64,000 nucleotides of DNA from Branchiostoma floridae. Lineage: Eukaryota; Chordata; Leptocardii; Amphioxiformes; Branchiostomatidae. The stretch lies in assembly GCF_000003815.2 (NCBI RefSeq), contig NC_049990.1:1727819-1791818 (forward strand), written 5' to 3'. Positions within the stretch are counted from its first letter, which is position 1, and each line of letters opens with the position of its first letter. Below the pieces are notes generated by a model. The model was not told the origin of the DNA, made no database searches, and saw only the letters and a program-made list of their open reading frames with translations. Of this stretch, positions 48,401 to 61,700 are shown in pieces. A program made the position numbers and the translations under genes.

Positions 48401-51400
48401 TTCACTCACTCGCTAACTCACTCATGACCCAACTCAGACCAGATCATCTACACCAGCGGCAGGCAGCTTATCGTTAAATCCTTGCAGGCTAATGCTAAAC
48501 CTATACTCTCACCTCTCAAATAAACGTACCGGTACGTTTATTTTTTTCCGCCTCAAAATCCACCCGGTACGTCCTTATTTTAGACGGTACGTTTATTTTT
48601 TTTTTCAAATTGGGGCTTTCTTTACTAACCAGGGACCCCAAAAATATTGAAAGTTTGGTATTTTCTGCCCATATTTCCGCGGTATTTTTGCTTAAAATTC
48701 ACTATTTTCGGACGAGGCAGCGCGGATTTCCCTGCCGCTAGCGCTATGACCCAAACATAACTAGGGATGCGTACCGGTACGCAGGACCGGTTCTGGACTT
48801 GCAAAAACGTTTCGGTTCAGGTCCAAAAATACCGGAACACAAGTGATTCGGTACTAGACTCGTAAAAAAATATATCCTTTTCGTTTTAGACCATCTTTAA
48901 CCTTCCAAAAATCTTGAAATTTGGGCTGAACAAAGACGAAAACATCGAGGTCACATGCTACACACACAGTCACTTACTTCCGTAAATTCTCTATCAAAAC
49001 ACAGAAATTAACCACCAACCAAACAAATTAAAAAGTTACCAATACTTTTCCACTATTTTTCATCCGTAGTCAACTTGTTTTAATGTTCCAGCAACGAAAA
49101 AATCCTTCCAAAACAAAGCACAGCGTTCAATCGGCTCGAAAACATCCGCCATGTTGGATTCATCAACTCACGCCGAATCTCGCGGTAATGCGCGAGAGAA
49201 TTATATATTTTCTGCAGTACCGTTATATCTCGATAGGGGGCAGTGTCTATGACCTCGTTGGTTTCTGCAACATTGAAAATAGCAAAAAAGTGGTGAATAA
49301 GGTATTCTAAGTTGGAATGTTTCTTCAAAATGTTATTATATTTCAGCCATACCATAGGTATGGTGAAATATATTGTATTCGTAATGTTTCTTTCTTTCTT
49401 TCTTTCTTTCTTTCTCCTGTCAAATCTTCAGAACACGGTATCTCCCTTGTTCCTCAACCGAATGACTTGAAATTTGGCAGAAGGGTAGAGTGGGCCAATA
49501 CCCTCGGACGTTTTTTTCATTTTTTCCATATCTGTCTCTTAAATGATTTTATTAAGGTTTTTTTGTCATCTTAAGACCAAAACTGTATATTTGGGCCCCC
49601 TGTACCCTGGTATTACAACCGAATGAGCTGAAATTTGGTACAGATGTGCCTTGATACGTCCCCCATATAGATTCAATATCAGTTTTGGTGTACAGTATAA
49701 CGAAATACTTATTTTTGCGATTTTTTGGTCATTTTTTTACCAAAAAAGGACACTTTTGGCTCCTGTACCTTGGTTTTAGAACCGGATGACCTGAAATTTA
49801 GTATAGGAGTGCCCTAGACATATGCGCACATGGATTCAATAACACTTGAGGCATACGGTACAATAACATGCTCAATTTTGCGATTATTTGGCCATTTTAT
49901 GACCAAAAAGTACACTTTTGGCTCTTGTGCTCTGGTTTTTAAACCAAATGACCTAAATTTTGGTAAAAGGGTGCACTAGATATTTATTCAAATGACACAT
50001 GTATAATTTTTGTCATAGACTACGTCAAAATGATATATTTTGGGATTTTTTTGTCATTTTCCAATAGCCAGAGGGGTCAATGACCTTAAGGTCGTTGACC
50101 CCCAGCTGCAGATTGGGCCTACCGGCATATATGTCTATTTAATCTAATTAGATAGGTAACCAATCACTTAGCCTGAATCTATATCCTAAAGAGGGGGGGT
50201 GGCAGCCAATCAGCGAGCCCGGTGTTATCTGGAAGAGTCCATTCTTACACGGAGGGGTTCATTTTTTTTTTTAAATTCATCATTGGACTGGTGACTTTGC
50301 AATTTTACAGAATGTGTGCTGGAAGAGTCTATTCTCGCACGGAGGGGGGATTTTTCAAAATTCATATTTTGGACATTGGTGACTTCTAGTTTGTCAAAGT
50401 CTTTCAGTAGGGTTATTTTTGGACTGGTCTAATTTGCAATTTTACATGGGTGTTCTGGAAGAGTCCATTCTTGCATAGAGGGGGCTTTTTTTTTAAATCC
50501 ATTTTTTGGACTTCAGTGATTATGTCAAAGTCCTATTTTAGCGGATGTATTTTTGGACTGCTCTACTTTACATGGAAGAGTCCATTTTTTGCACACGGAA
50601 GGTTTTTTTTTCAAATTCAGTTTTGAACGGGTGATTATTCAAAATTCAATTTTAGTGGAAGTGTTTTTAGACTGGTCTATTATACCTTTCTATGCACTGG
50701 GACCTTTTTTGCTAAATTCAATTTTGGATTTGGTTTCTTATTCAAAAGGCCAAGGTTTCAGTGGGAGTATTTCTGGACTGGTCTATTGTGCAAATTCACA
50801 TAGGGTGCACTGGAGTCCATTCTTGAACGGGGGAATTTTGTAAGACTCATTTTTGGGTTAAACCGTCATTAGTAAAAGTGATTTTTCAAATGGGTGATTT
50901 TGAAATAGCCTATTGTTGCATGGGAGATGGCTGAAATATGCTGTATTTGCTCTCAAGCAAATGTCGGCCTTTCTAGTTTTGTAACAATGATTATGAAATT
51001 AACTTCTTTTTCTATTTCTTCAATTTTTATTTTCATTCATTTTTTACTTTTATTTTAATCTTTGTTGATGGTGTGACACTCAGATAAAGAAAATATGTGC
51101 AATAACATAGGAATTATTCTGTTCATTATTCATACAATTAACTGATATGGTACTGAGGCATAAATGAATAAAAAGAGCCTACCTGCTGATCATCTTCTCT
51201 TGGACTGAAGTAGCATGGGCACAGTCTACATGTCAATTTGGTATTTTTCCGGGGGGGTACTTTTATTCCAGGGGGTACTTTTATTAGATTTTGAAGATTT
51301 GTCCGGGGGGTACTTTTATTCCAGGGGGTACTTCTATTTGAGAGGTGAGAGTACAGGTGGGGCTTCATTCGTTCATTCATTCAAATACTGTCTCTCTCAC

Positions 51401-54400
51401 TCACTCACTCGCTCACACTCACTCACATACTTATTTTGATTGATTCATTCATTTTTGCACTATTCCATTCTTCAATGTCTTCCTTTTTTCATTCATTTGG
51501 TCGTTCATTTGGTCATTCACTCATTCATTCATCTTTTGCCTTACTCATTTGCTTATGTTTACATGTGTAGGACAGTATAGCACAAGACAATGTTAAGTGT
51601 CCTTCTGTTCCGTAATTTGTATGGTCTAGTGGTTTGTTATCTTCACTTACTCTAGTCAGTGTTTTGAGCTGGACACAGCGACAATATTTCCATATTGGAG
51701 GTAGTGATTGACAAATATTATTTATTCCAGTGGAAAGGTCACGAGGGAGTGATCCTGAAGGTCGACTGGAACGCTGTTAACAACCTGATCCTGTCTGGAG
51801 GGGAGGACTGCAGGTACAAGGTAAGGACGGCAGGGAATGGGGTACAATAGATTCCACCTGAGTTCATGATGGTCTCTATTTAAGATTTCAGCAAAGGTAA
51901 TGCTATAAGCAGTTACTCAAGCAACTGGACAGGATTTTGGAAACAGACGTTTCAGACAACCATCCGTTGTCTTTCGTCAGTGACAGTAAAGATGTTTATA
52001 TTTAACATAATTGCATGATGGCAAAAATTGCTTGACATCATAATTACATTGTTGTGAGAAGCAGAAAGATTTTTTGAGCTCCATGTAGTTATGAAGCACT
52101 TTTTTTGTGACGTATGCACTTTTAAAGACCTTGAAGAGAAGTACATGTATTCTGAATGGAGAGCATGACAGCTTTGATCATGTCTATTTAGGACAGCTTT
52201 ATTTATTTGTAACATCCAGTTAAAGATAGATTTTAAGGATAAACTAACAGGCACTTGTTTTCCAGGTGTGGGACAGCTATGGGCGTCTCCTGTTCACCAG
52301 CCAGGTGCATGATTACCCCATCACCTCTGTCAGCTGGGCCCCTGACGGGGAACTTTTCGCTGTCGGCTCCTTCAACACGCTCAGACTCTGTGACAAAACT
52401 GGGGTAAGCTTCGGATTTTTTTAAGTTTCCCGTTCTTCTATGGGGTAAAGGAAAAGTGAGTTCCCCATAGTCTTTTTAAGGTAATAGAGGACTGTTGTAA
52501 TCTGCTGTGTCCAGGGCACAGTATTGTGAGGCGGAGTCCAACCCTCACCTCCCACCACCTTGTACCTCCCCAACCAAAATTACATAACAATTTTTACCCA
52601 GCCAAAGGCAGGTACCCATTTTTTTTTTTTTTTTTTGCTCCCAGGTGGAGTGAGGAAAGTCATGTAAAGTGTCTTTCCTAAGGCAGTAAGGGGACATATT
52701 TGATAGCCTTGGTCAGTAATGGTACCACCTGACGTAATAAATCTATAGTCACCTCTTTTACTACTTTTTAACACTGGAAACGCATCCAACATTGCCTGAT
52801 CTAGCCATGGCATCACCTAATTTTTGCTATCTGCAGTAACCAACTATACTACTTCTTTCCACCGCAGTGGTCCTGTGCACTGGATAAACCCAACACAGGC
52901 AGTATATTCACCTGATCTAGCAATGGCACCACCTGATTTTGGTTATCTATAGTGACCCATTATACTAATTTTTTCCACCACAGTGGTCCTATGCCCTGGA
53001 GAAACCCAACACAGGCAGCGTTTTCAACATCGCATGGTCTAGCGACGGCACTCAGATCGCTGGGGCTTGTGGGAATGGTCACGTGATCTTTGGTCACGTG
53101 ATTGAGCGGCGGCTGGAGTGGAAGAACTACGAAGCCACAGTGACCGATCGTAAGTCGATCCAAGTTCGAAACGTTATGGACGACGCACGAGAGAAGCTCG
53201 ACTTTCGCGATCGGATCATCAAGACTTCGCTGGCGTTCGGCCATCTTGTGGTGGCCACAACATCACAATGTTACGTCTACAGGTGAGTTGGTGTGCATTT
53301 TGTTGCCTGCTTGATGATTTTGTGTTCCTTTCATGTTTTTTTACATAATGATAGGTTTCTGTAGCTATTATAATCATCAGTATTATAGTTCATTTTACAG
53401 TAGAAGTCAGTTAATTGCACAATGGATTAACGTACACTTCTGTTAACTGCACGGAATCTTCAAATCGCAAACCGGTGTGGTCCAGCTTGATAACTTCGCA
53501 TTATTGCACCAGCCGGATAATGGCATGAAATTCACTGGCAAATAGGCCGTGCAAGGCTTCTACTGTATATGTGGTTACTGGTACATTTTTTGTAGGTTCA
53601 TCAAATTCAGTTGCCAGTAATTTTGTCAATCTTGAAAAGAGAACATGCTAATGATATATAATATATCACATCGAATGATATTTGTACTATGCTTTGCCTC
53701 CCCTCTTAGCACCAAGAATTGGAACACTCCAATGATCTTTGACCTGAAGGAAGGAACAGTCACCCTCATAGTGCAGACTGAGAAGTAAGAGTCCTTTTCT
53801 TGAAAATTAAGATATGACACTTTATGTTTTTGTTGTAATATGTGTCAATGGTACTTATTGTTTTGAGAACTTGATTTTGAGATCTTACTTCTTAGACCTT
53901 ACAGTGCCTTAGAAATAATATCAAAGCTGGCAAGGGACTTGGTATAGTGGCACCAGGGTCTGCCTCCAAGGTGCTCGTTTGACTCCCTTTGGCTGGCTAT
54001 ACTCCTTGGCAGCTTTGATACTACATTATGTATCTCTAAGGGTCTGCTTGGAGACTAAATAATCACAGCAAAGTGAAACTTTGTCTTTCCCCAGGCACTT
54101 TGCTCTGGTAGACAGCAGTGGGATACAGGTGTACTCCTATGAGGTAAGTTTGAAAAGAGGGGTGACTAGAATTAGTAGAAAAGTTTTGACTTTGCATACC
54201 TGACTCAAAGCAACATTGTTCAAGACATTTATTGTTAGTAGTAACAAGACTACTAACAATTCCTCATCATAAAATGTAAAAACCTTAATATGAATATTGT
54301 TTAGGACAGAATGTACATTGTACATCAAAGCATTACTTACTCAAAACTACACATTGTCCATCTGTGGTAAGTATAACACTATTAGGCTGAATTGATGCTT

Positions 54401-55688
54401 GAAAATTCAATTTAAAAGAATCATAATAGTATATACTAGAGCAAAGAAGTTTTAGGTTTAGAGTTGAAATAGTATCTATTAAATGTAACCTATACAGTTG
54501 ACTTAAAGTCTATCTTACTATATCTATCAACATTAGAATCATTGCTAGAGAATGCTAAAAACACTTATGATGGATTTTTCTAAACTCTACACATCTATCC
54601 CCAGGGCCGGATGCAGGCATCCCCCAAAGTCCCAGGCCTGCGCCCGGACGTGCTGAACGTACAAACTCTCTCCATCAGTAACGATGCTGTGGCCATCCGG
54701 GACAAGAAGGACGAAAAAGGTTTGTACAAAACTTACACAACTTTCAGTTCTGTCTCTCTTATTGTTAGTACTAAGTGTTTCCAAGGATCTTAGCATTTAA
54801 TTCTTTTTCTATACATGCCTGGTTTGGAAACTGTCAGATATACAAGGCCTAAATGTTATAAAGTGTCCAGACGTTCAGTGTATCTCTTTAAACCAGGCAC
54901 ATTTGAAAGCTGGTGTGTTTTTCAGAACAATATTTTGACTAGTTGATTTATACACGTGAAGATTGACTCATCCATAGTTTCGAAGTTCACATTGTAGGGA
55001 TAGCTGCAGAAATATTCAAGTTTTTCTACGACCCAAAGTTGTAAGACTTCTTTACTTGACTAACTCAGTAGAATCTCAAACCCTTTAATACCAGTTGTTC
55101 CAGAAAACTTGGAATACATGGTGAGAATAGCTACAATTTTAGGGAACAGAAATATTTCTGAATCAGTTTTACTACAAGAAGTAAGACTTTCCCTGTACTT
55201 GGTCCAACCCAATGATTTTGTACATTCTTTAGAAATACACAATGTCATATACAAGGCCTAAACATTATGGTGACAAAACATTAAGTGTATCACTTTCAAC
55301 CAGGCACATTTGAAAGCTGGTGACAGTGTGTTTTTCAGAAAAATAGTTTGACCAGTTTATTTATTTTTCTATTGACTAGTTAACTAGCACACATAAAGTT
55401 TGACTCATCAATCATTGTGTGTATGTGTTCAAAAGTTCACACTGTTGTAATAGCAGCAGAAAAATTCCAGTTTCTCCACCACACAAAGTTGTAAGACTTC
55501 TTTTATTAACTGTACTTAACCCTACTGTCCTAAAGGGAGTGCAGGGTCTTGGTACGAGGAACTTGAAGGTTTGGGCCTGACCGACCCACCACCGCCTGCT
55601 ACAACACAGCAGTGTATTACCCTCCTAAACCCTGACACTCGCAAACAACTGGAACAGCCTGCCACGGCAATAGATCATCTCACTTGAA

Positions 55689-55719
<31 letters not shown>

Positions 55720-58700
55720 TCTCTCTCTCCAGTTTAACCTCTGTTGTTCCCCATCCTGTGGGGGTTATAATACAGATATACAAGGCCTAAACTTTAAATG
55801 TTCAGTGTATCACCTTCACTAACTTTCAGTCAAGCACAGTTGAAAACTGGCATGTTTGTCAGAAGAACAGTTTGACTAGTCGACTAATACAAGTGAAGAC
55901 TGTCTCATTGATAGTTTCGGAGTTCACCCTGTAGTAGTAGCTGCAGAAATATTTTTGTAACGCACAAAGTTGTAAGACTTCTTTCTTTACCTGTACTTGA
56001 CCTGACTGTCCTGAAGGGAGTGCAGGGTCTTGGTACGAGGAACTTGAAGGTTTGGGGCTGACTGACCCACCACCTCATGCTACCACCCAGCAGTGTATTA
56101 CACTCCTAAACCCTGACACTCGTAAACAACTGGAACAGCCTGCTACAGCCATAGACATGGCTACAACCCTAGAAATGGACATGACCATCGACCAATCACG
56201 CTGGGAAACTCTCCAACACACCCTCATTGGTCGCTTTCTCAGGGGTAAGGCAGATGGGTGGTGGGGTCTGTTGGACCGTTCCATGTTCTAGGGGTGGTCA
56301 GGCCCTTTGGACTGTTCCATGTTTATAGGGTTGGTCCAGTTCTGTTAGACCGTTCCATGTTCTAGGGGTGGTCAGGCCCTTTGGACTGTTCCATGTTCCC
56401 TGGTGGTCAAATTTTGTTGGAGTGTTCAATGTTGTAGGAGGAGTCCACTAATGTTGGACTGTTCCATGTTGGAGGAGGGGTTTGATTCTGTCCATGTTGT
56501 AGGGGTGGTCAGGTCCTTTGGACTGCTCCATGTTCTAGGAGGAGCCCAGTTATGTTGGACTGTTCCATGTTGGAGGAGGGGTTAAATTCTGTCCATGTTG
56601 TAGGGGTGGTCAGGTCCTTTGGACTGTTCCATGTTGAAGGAGGGGTTGGATTATGTTGGACTGTTTCATGTTGAAGGAGGGGTTGGATTATGTTGGACTG
56701 TTTCATGTTGTAGAGGTGGTCAGGCCCTTTGGACTGTTCCGTGTTCTAGGGGTGGTCAGGGCCTTTGGACTGTTCCATGTTTTAGGGGTGGTCCAGTTTT
56801 GTTGGACTGTTCCATGTTGGAGGAGGGGTTGGATCCCATTGGACTGTTCCATGTTGGAGAAGGGGTCGAGTTTTGTTGGACTTTTCCATGTTTTGGGGAG
56901 GGAGGGTCTGTTGGACTGTTCCATGTTGGAGGAGACGTTGGATTCCATTGGACTGTTCCATATTGGAGGAGGGGTTGAGTTTTGTTGGACTGTTCCATGT
57001 TTAAGAGGGTAGCAGACTGTTGAACTGTTCCATGTTTTAGGGGATAGAAGGGTCTGTTGGACTGTTCCATGTTGAAGTAGGGGTCAGAAATTTCAACAGA
57101 CACCAGGATATCAAAGACCTATTTCTGCTCATTTCAATGTGATACCTTCATTTCTACAATTTTGTTTTCAGGCTTAAAACTGGAATATATTATACAGTAC
57201 TGCACATTGATGGTGTTTTTGTTTGCCCACAGTTGTCCACCTGTTTGATGCAACATCAGGAAAACCACTCGGTGATGGCAAACCCTTTGTTCACAAGGTA
57301 ACTTATTTTGGCATGTTACAGAATTGTAATTATTGACTAATTACAAGAAATAGTCGATAGTTTCTTGTACAATCCTAGATACTCTCTCTATCCGGTTTAG
57401 CGTCTGTTGCTCCCTGTCTTAAGATATATGTACTTAGCAATCCTCAGTTAGTAATGTACTGAAATTAAGGTTAGATGGCTATACGTGAATGTATATAAAT
57501 GTGTATGGTTTAAGTTTCAAAGAATTCTGTGACAGTTTTTAAAAGAAGATTTTTTCTCACATTATTGATTAATTACATCTATTGACCGATCGATTGAATA
57601 ACTGATCAAACAAAAATGTTGATTGATTGGTTGGTCATCAATTCATCAACCAATAAATTATCAATTGATTGATTGTCCAGCTAGAAGTGATGGAGGTTGC
57701 ATTGGACCAGTGCCATGATTGCTTGATAGATGGATTGATGTATTATCTGACTGATTATTTGATTGATTATTTGATTGATTGATTGATTGATTGATTGATC
57801 GACAGCTGGAGGTGGCAGAGGTAACGTTGGACCAGTGCGGCCCGGCAGCAGAGCGCCGCCTCGCTATCGTGGACAAGAACCGTGACCTGTACCTGGCGCA
57901 GGTGCGCGCCGTGGGAGGGGCCAGGAAGGTCATCAAACTAGGTACGACAAACAAACAAACAAACAAACAGACATTTCCTGGGCAAGACAAACATTCCACA
58001 GGCTAAGTAAACAGCCAAACATACACAAGTTAGTACCAAACTAGGTATGACAAAACAAACAAGGGAGGACAACTTGTAAAGGTGTTGATACACCTGTTTT
58101 GTCCTCCCTTCCACTTGTTTTTGCATGTGGTAAATTCAAATAAAGAAATAAAGAAACAAACAAATAGATATTTCCTTTCAATGAACCTTACAATGAACCT
58201 TTCAAAGATGCAATGTGAGTGGTCATGAAGATTTTGACACAGCCACTCTTTGATTTGTTCAATTAGTTTTGCCAAGTTTAAGATGAAAACAAAGTACTGG
58301 GAGAAAAACTTGAATCTGACTATTTATTTCACTCTGAAATATTTTTGTACCAACTCAAAGGTACAGTCCTCCCCCTTAAGCTCTGTTTTCTTGTTGATCT
58401 TTTGAAGTCTTGGAAGATACTAATCAAAATTTTGCAGTCTTAGAATTCCTTAGATTTTTTTCTTAATAGGCACCAACAGGCCTTTACAATCACAATATGG
58501 TAAACTTCATGACGAGATCTATTCTTTGTAGGGTTTTACAGACTACGAATTCAGCACTAAGGAGAGAGCCGTTCTTTATAGTGTTTTACAGACTATAATT
58601 TAGCACCAATGCATGAGAGATCAGTCTTTACTCTCATTCTCCTTACTACACCCCTCCTTTTGCAGGTACGATGGTCCACTCGATGTCGTGGAACGATGAA

Positions 58701-61700
58701 ACCAACATGCTCGCGGCTCTGCAGGACACCAAGCTGGTGGTTTACTACTTTCCCAACGCTGTGTACGTCGACAAGGACATCCTGCCCAAAACTCTCATGG
58801 AGAAAGATGCAACGTGAGTAGTACACAACATACGTAAAGTTTTAAGACTGAAATAGGGGTGGGTACAGGATATTGAGGTCTAGATCCAGTTTTTCCAGAC
58901 AGGTCCAATAAGAAAAAACTTTTTACTGGTACACCGTGCCAGTACCCACCCCTGGTGATACATTTTTTAAGCATCCTTGCCACTGTGTGACGTAGACTAG
59001 ACGTTAACTGAAGAACGTTTACTTAAGAATTAAAGAAGGAAACGTTTACTGATCATGAAGAATTAAAGAAGTATATGTAACGAAGAAGACTTTGTTCAAT
59101 TGGTCTACTAACCTGATGAAACAATAAAGGTGTCTACTGTTTTTTTAATAATATGCTTTTTCTGCATAGTGAAGAACCCTCAGATTGTGATTAGGAGATG
59201 CCCACTTTCCTGGTATCAGAATACATCTGGTATTAAACAGTTTTCTCCACAATTTTTCTTCCGCAGTGAGTTTGGAAAGAACCACCAGATTGTGATTAGG
59301 AGGTATGCATTTCTTTTGTATCAAGAACACTTCTGGTATTTAACAGTTTTTCAACGACTTCTCTACCGCAGTGAGTTTGGGAAGAACCCTCAGATCGTAA
59401 ACTTCTTGGGGAATCATGTGATCATCCGGCGCGCCGACGGCTCATTGGTCAGCACGGGGGTGTCGCCCTATCCCAGCATGCTCCACTCCTACGTGTCCAA
59501 CTCCCGCTGGGACGATGCCGTCAGGCTCTGCAGATTTGTTAAGGTTTGGACACTTTGGGCTTTTTTACCCTAAAGGAATGAAGTGAATTTAGTAAATTAA
59601 AATATTGTTTTCAGCTAGTCTGCCTATCAGTGTGTGCCTCTGCAATGCTATTTTCATTAAACACAATGCAGTAAGCCTTTTTTGTCAGTGGGACTGGAAA
59701 GGTTGCAAGTCAAATCTGCCATCTCTGATTTCTAGAGTACTGTTGTTCTAGCACAGTGGAAGCCGGATAATTGCACGGCCTATTTGCCAGCGTATTTCAT
59801 GCAATTATCCGGCTGGTACAATAATGCAAAGTTATCTAGCTGGACAGCACGGGTTTGGGATTTTGGGACTCAGTTGCAGTAAACAGAAATGTGCATTAAT
59901 CCATTGTGCAATTAACTGGCTTCTTCTGTACAAGTACTTTCTTCTCTTCTTCTTTCCTCCATCTGGTGTACTCCATTGAGGTTGCATAAAGTTTTCCTTC
60001 CTATCAGACACCAAGGCAATTCCTGTGTTAAAGTGGCTGTCAATTTTACTGTTTACAGTATCTCAATCCAATTTCCAAAGAAAGCCTAGCTCCAACTACT
60101 GACACTACCTGTACGGGCATTACTCAATTTTCATTCTAAATAGTCTACAATGAAACAGTTAATGATAACTACAGTGACACTCTTCACTCCATCTGTCCCC
60201 GCAGGATGAGGCTCTGTGGGCATGTCTGGCTGCCATGGCTGCCTACGCAAAGGACCTGAACACAGCAGAGGTGGCGTACGCTGCAATAGATGAGGTAAGA
60301 CCTCTTGTTGGCATCCATCTGTCTCGGAAGACAATGGTAGGCAGACAGTTACTACTCATGCACTGTCTGCCTGGCCTGCATGTGACTTTTTAAGGTGAAG
60401 GAGGGATGTGCACTTCCTTCTCCACCCTCTCGTCTACTGGCGCACTAAGTCCTACAGGGACAAGAACTGTATTCCATGTATATGTTTATATATATATCCT
60501 TCATTAAATAGAACAAGCAGTTTTTTTACTTCAAAAGGAAGCAGGCTGAATAAAAATTCTCTAACTGGAAGCTATGTGACTCAACTGCCCACTTATAAAA
60601 GTCTAGGATTTGCAGTATTTTTTTCTAGGGGAAACGGGAAACAGGAAACACAACATTTTTTCCTAGGCCTCATGTAATAAGTTTTGGCCAGCCCCATTCA
60701 ACTTTAAATTGGCAAGTCTTTCAAAAACAGTATATCATAGAATATGAGATCATGACATGTAATAGTTAGAAAATGTTCACAAGTTTGTGACAAACTTTTC
60801 CCCCTCGCAGGTGGACAAGGTGCAGTACATCCTCCACATTAAGGAGATTCCTTCCAAGGAGGCGAGAAACGCTGAGATGGCGCTTTTCTGCGGGAGTCCT
60901 CAAGACGCGGAGGGGATCCTCCTCCAGTCTGGACTCGTCTTCCGAGCCATACAGATGAACATTAACCTCTACAACTGGGACAGGTACGTCTTATATGAAT
61001 GTGAAATCCGAGATGTTTTTAAATTATCATTTTTGTTTTCCCAAAGGTATGTTTTCCCGAAGAAGAAAACATATTGTTTTTGCTGGTGTGTTCTTTTTCT
61101 TGCTACCTGAATGTAAATGAAATTTTTCAAAGATCTCCATAATTTCAGCACAGGTGCCAATTAAACAGAGTCTACTTCACCAGCAGAATTGACCCTCAAA
61201 ATGCAGGAAATAGTGTTTCAGAGGGTCTTAGATTTCAAAATTTTCCCGTAACCCCTTTGTACCATCACGTGGAAGCCCCTAGCACTTTGTTCAAAATCCA
61301 GGGGATGAAAAAAATTCAGGCTGTCTAGATCACTGATCAGAGCATTTCATTTCATACTTTTACTTTAGTTTCTATATAAATATGTGAAGAAAATTCTTCA
61401 TGAGCTGAACTTGCCCTTGTCCTTCAGAGCCCTTGAGCTGGCTGTGAAGCACAAGACGCACGTGGACACGGTTCTGGCCTTCAGACAGAAGTACCTGGAG
61501 AAGTTCGGCAGGAACGAGAAGAGCAAACGCTTCCTGCAGTACGCAGAGGGGGTGAGAAAATCTTCTATTCTTTCTTAACATTCGCTTTCTTTGTTAGCCA
61601 TGCCATACACTCAGTGTTAACCCATAGGCAGGGAAGTTTGGGGGCTGGAGACAAACCCTCTACACACACAGAAAAAACAAAAGGAATGATCAATGAATCG

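Larger units (their letters stand above)
54830..56016 (+). repeat. Tandem repeat of 400-530-bp units carrying the IFT80 cassette exon
   Basis: ATACAAGGCCTAAA, GCACA-TTGAAA-CTGGTG, TTTGACTAGTTGA, CACAAAGTTGTAAGACTTCTTT recur at about 54835-55060, 55245-55520 and 55775-55990. The second and third units continue into a copy of the cassette exon; the first does not. Confidence 0.8.

Noticed and set aside
47988..48430. His/Ser/Leu/Thr-repeat frames
   Set aside because: Translation of ACTC/CATT microsatellites after the exon 4 donor.
56619..57012. VGLFHV/LDCSML repeat frames on both strands
   Set aside because: Open only because the minisatellite units contain no stops in some frames.
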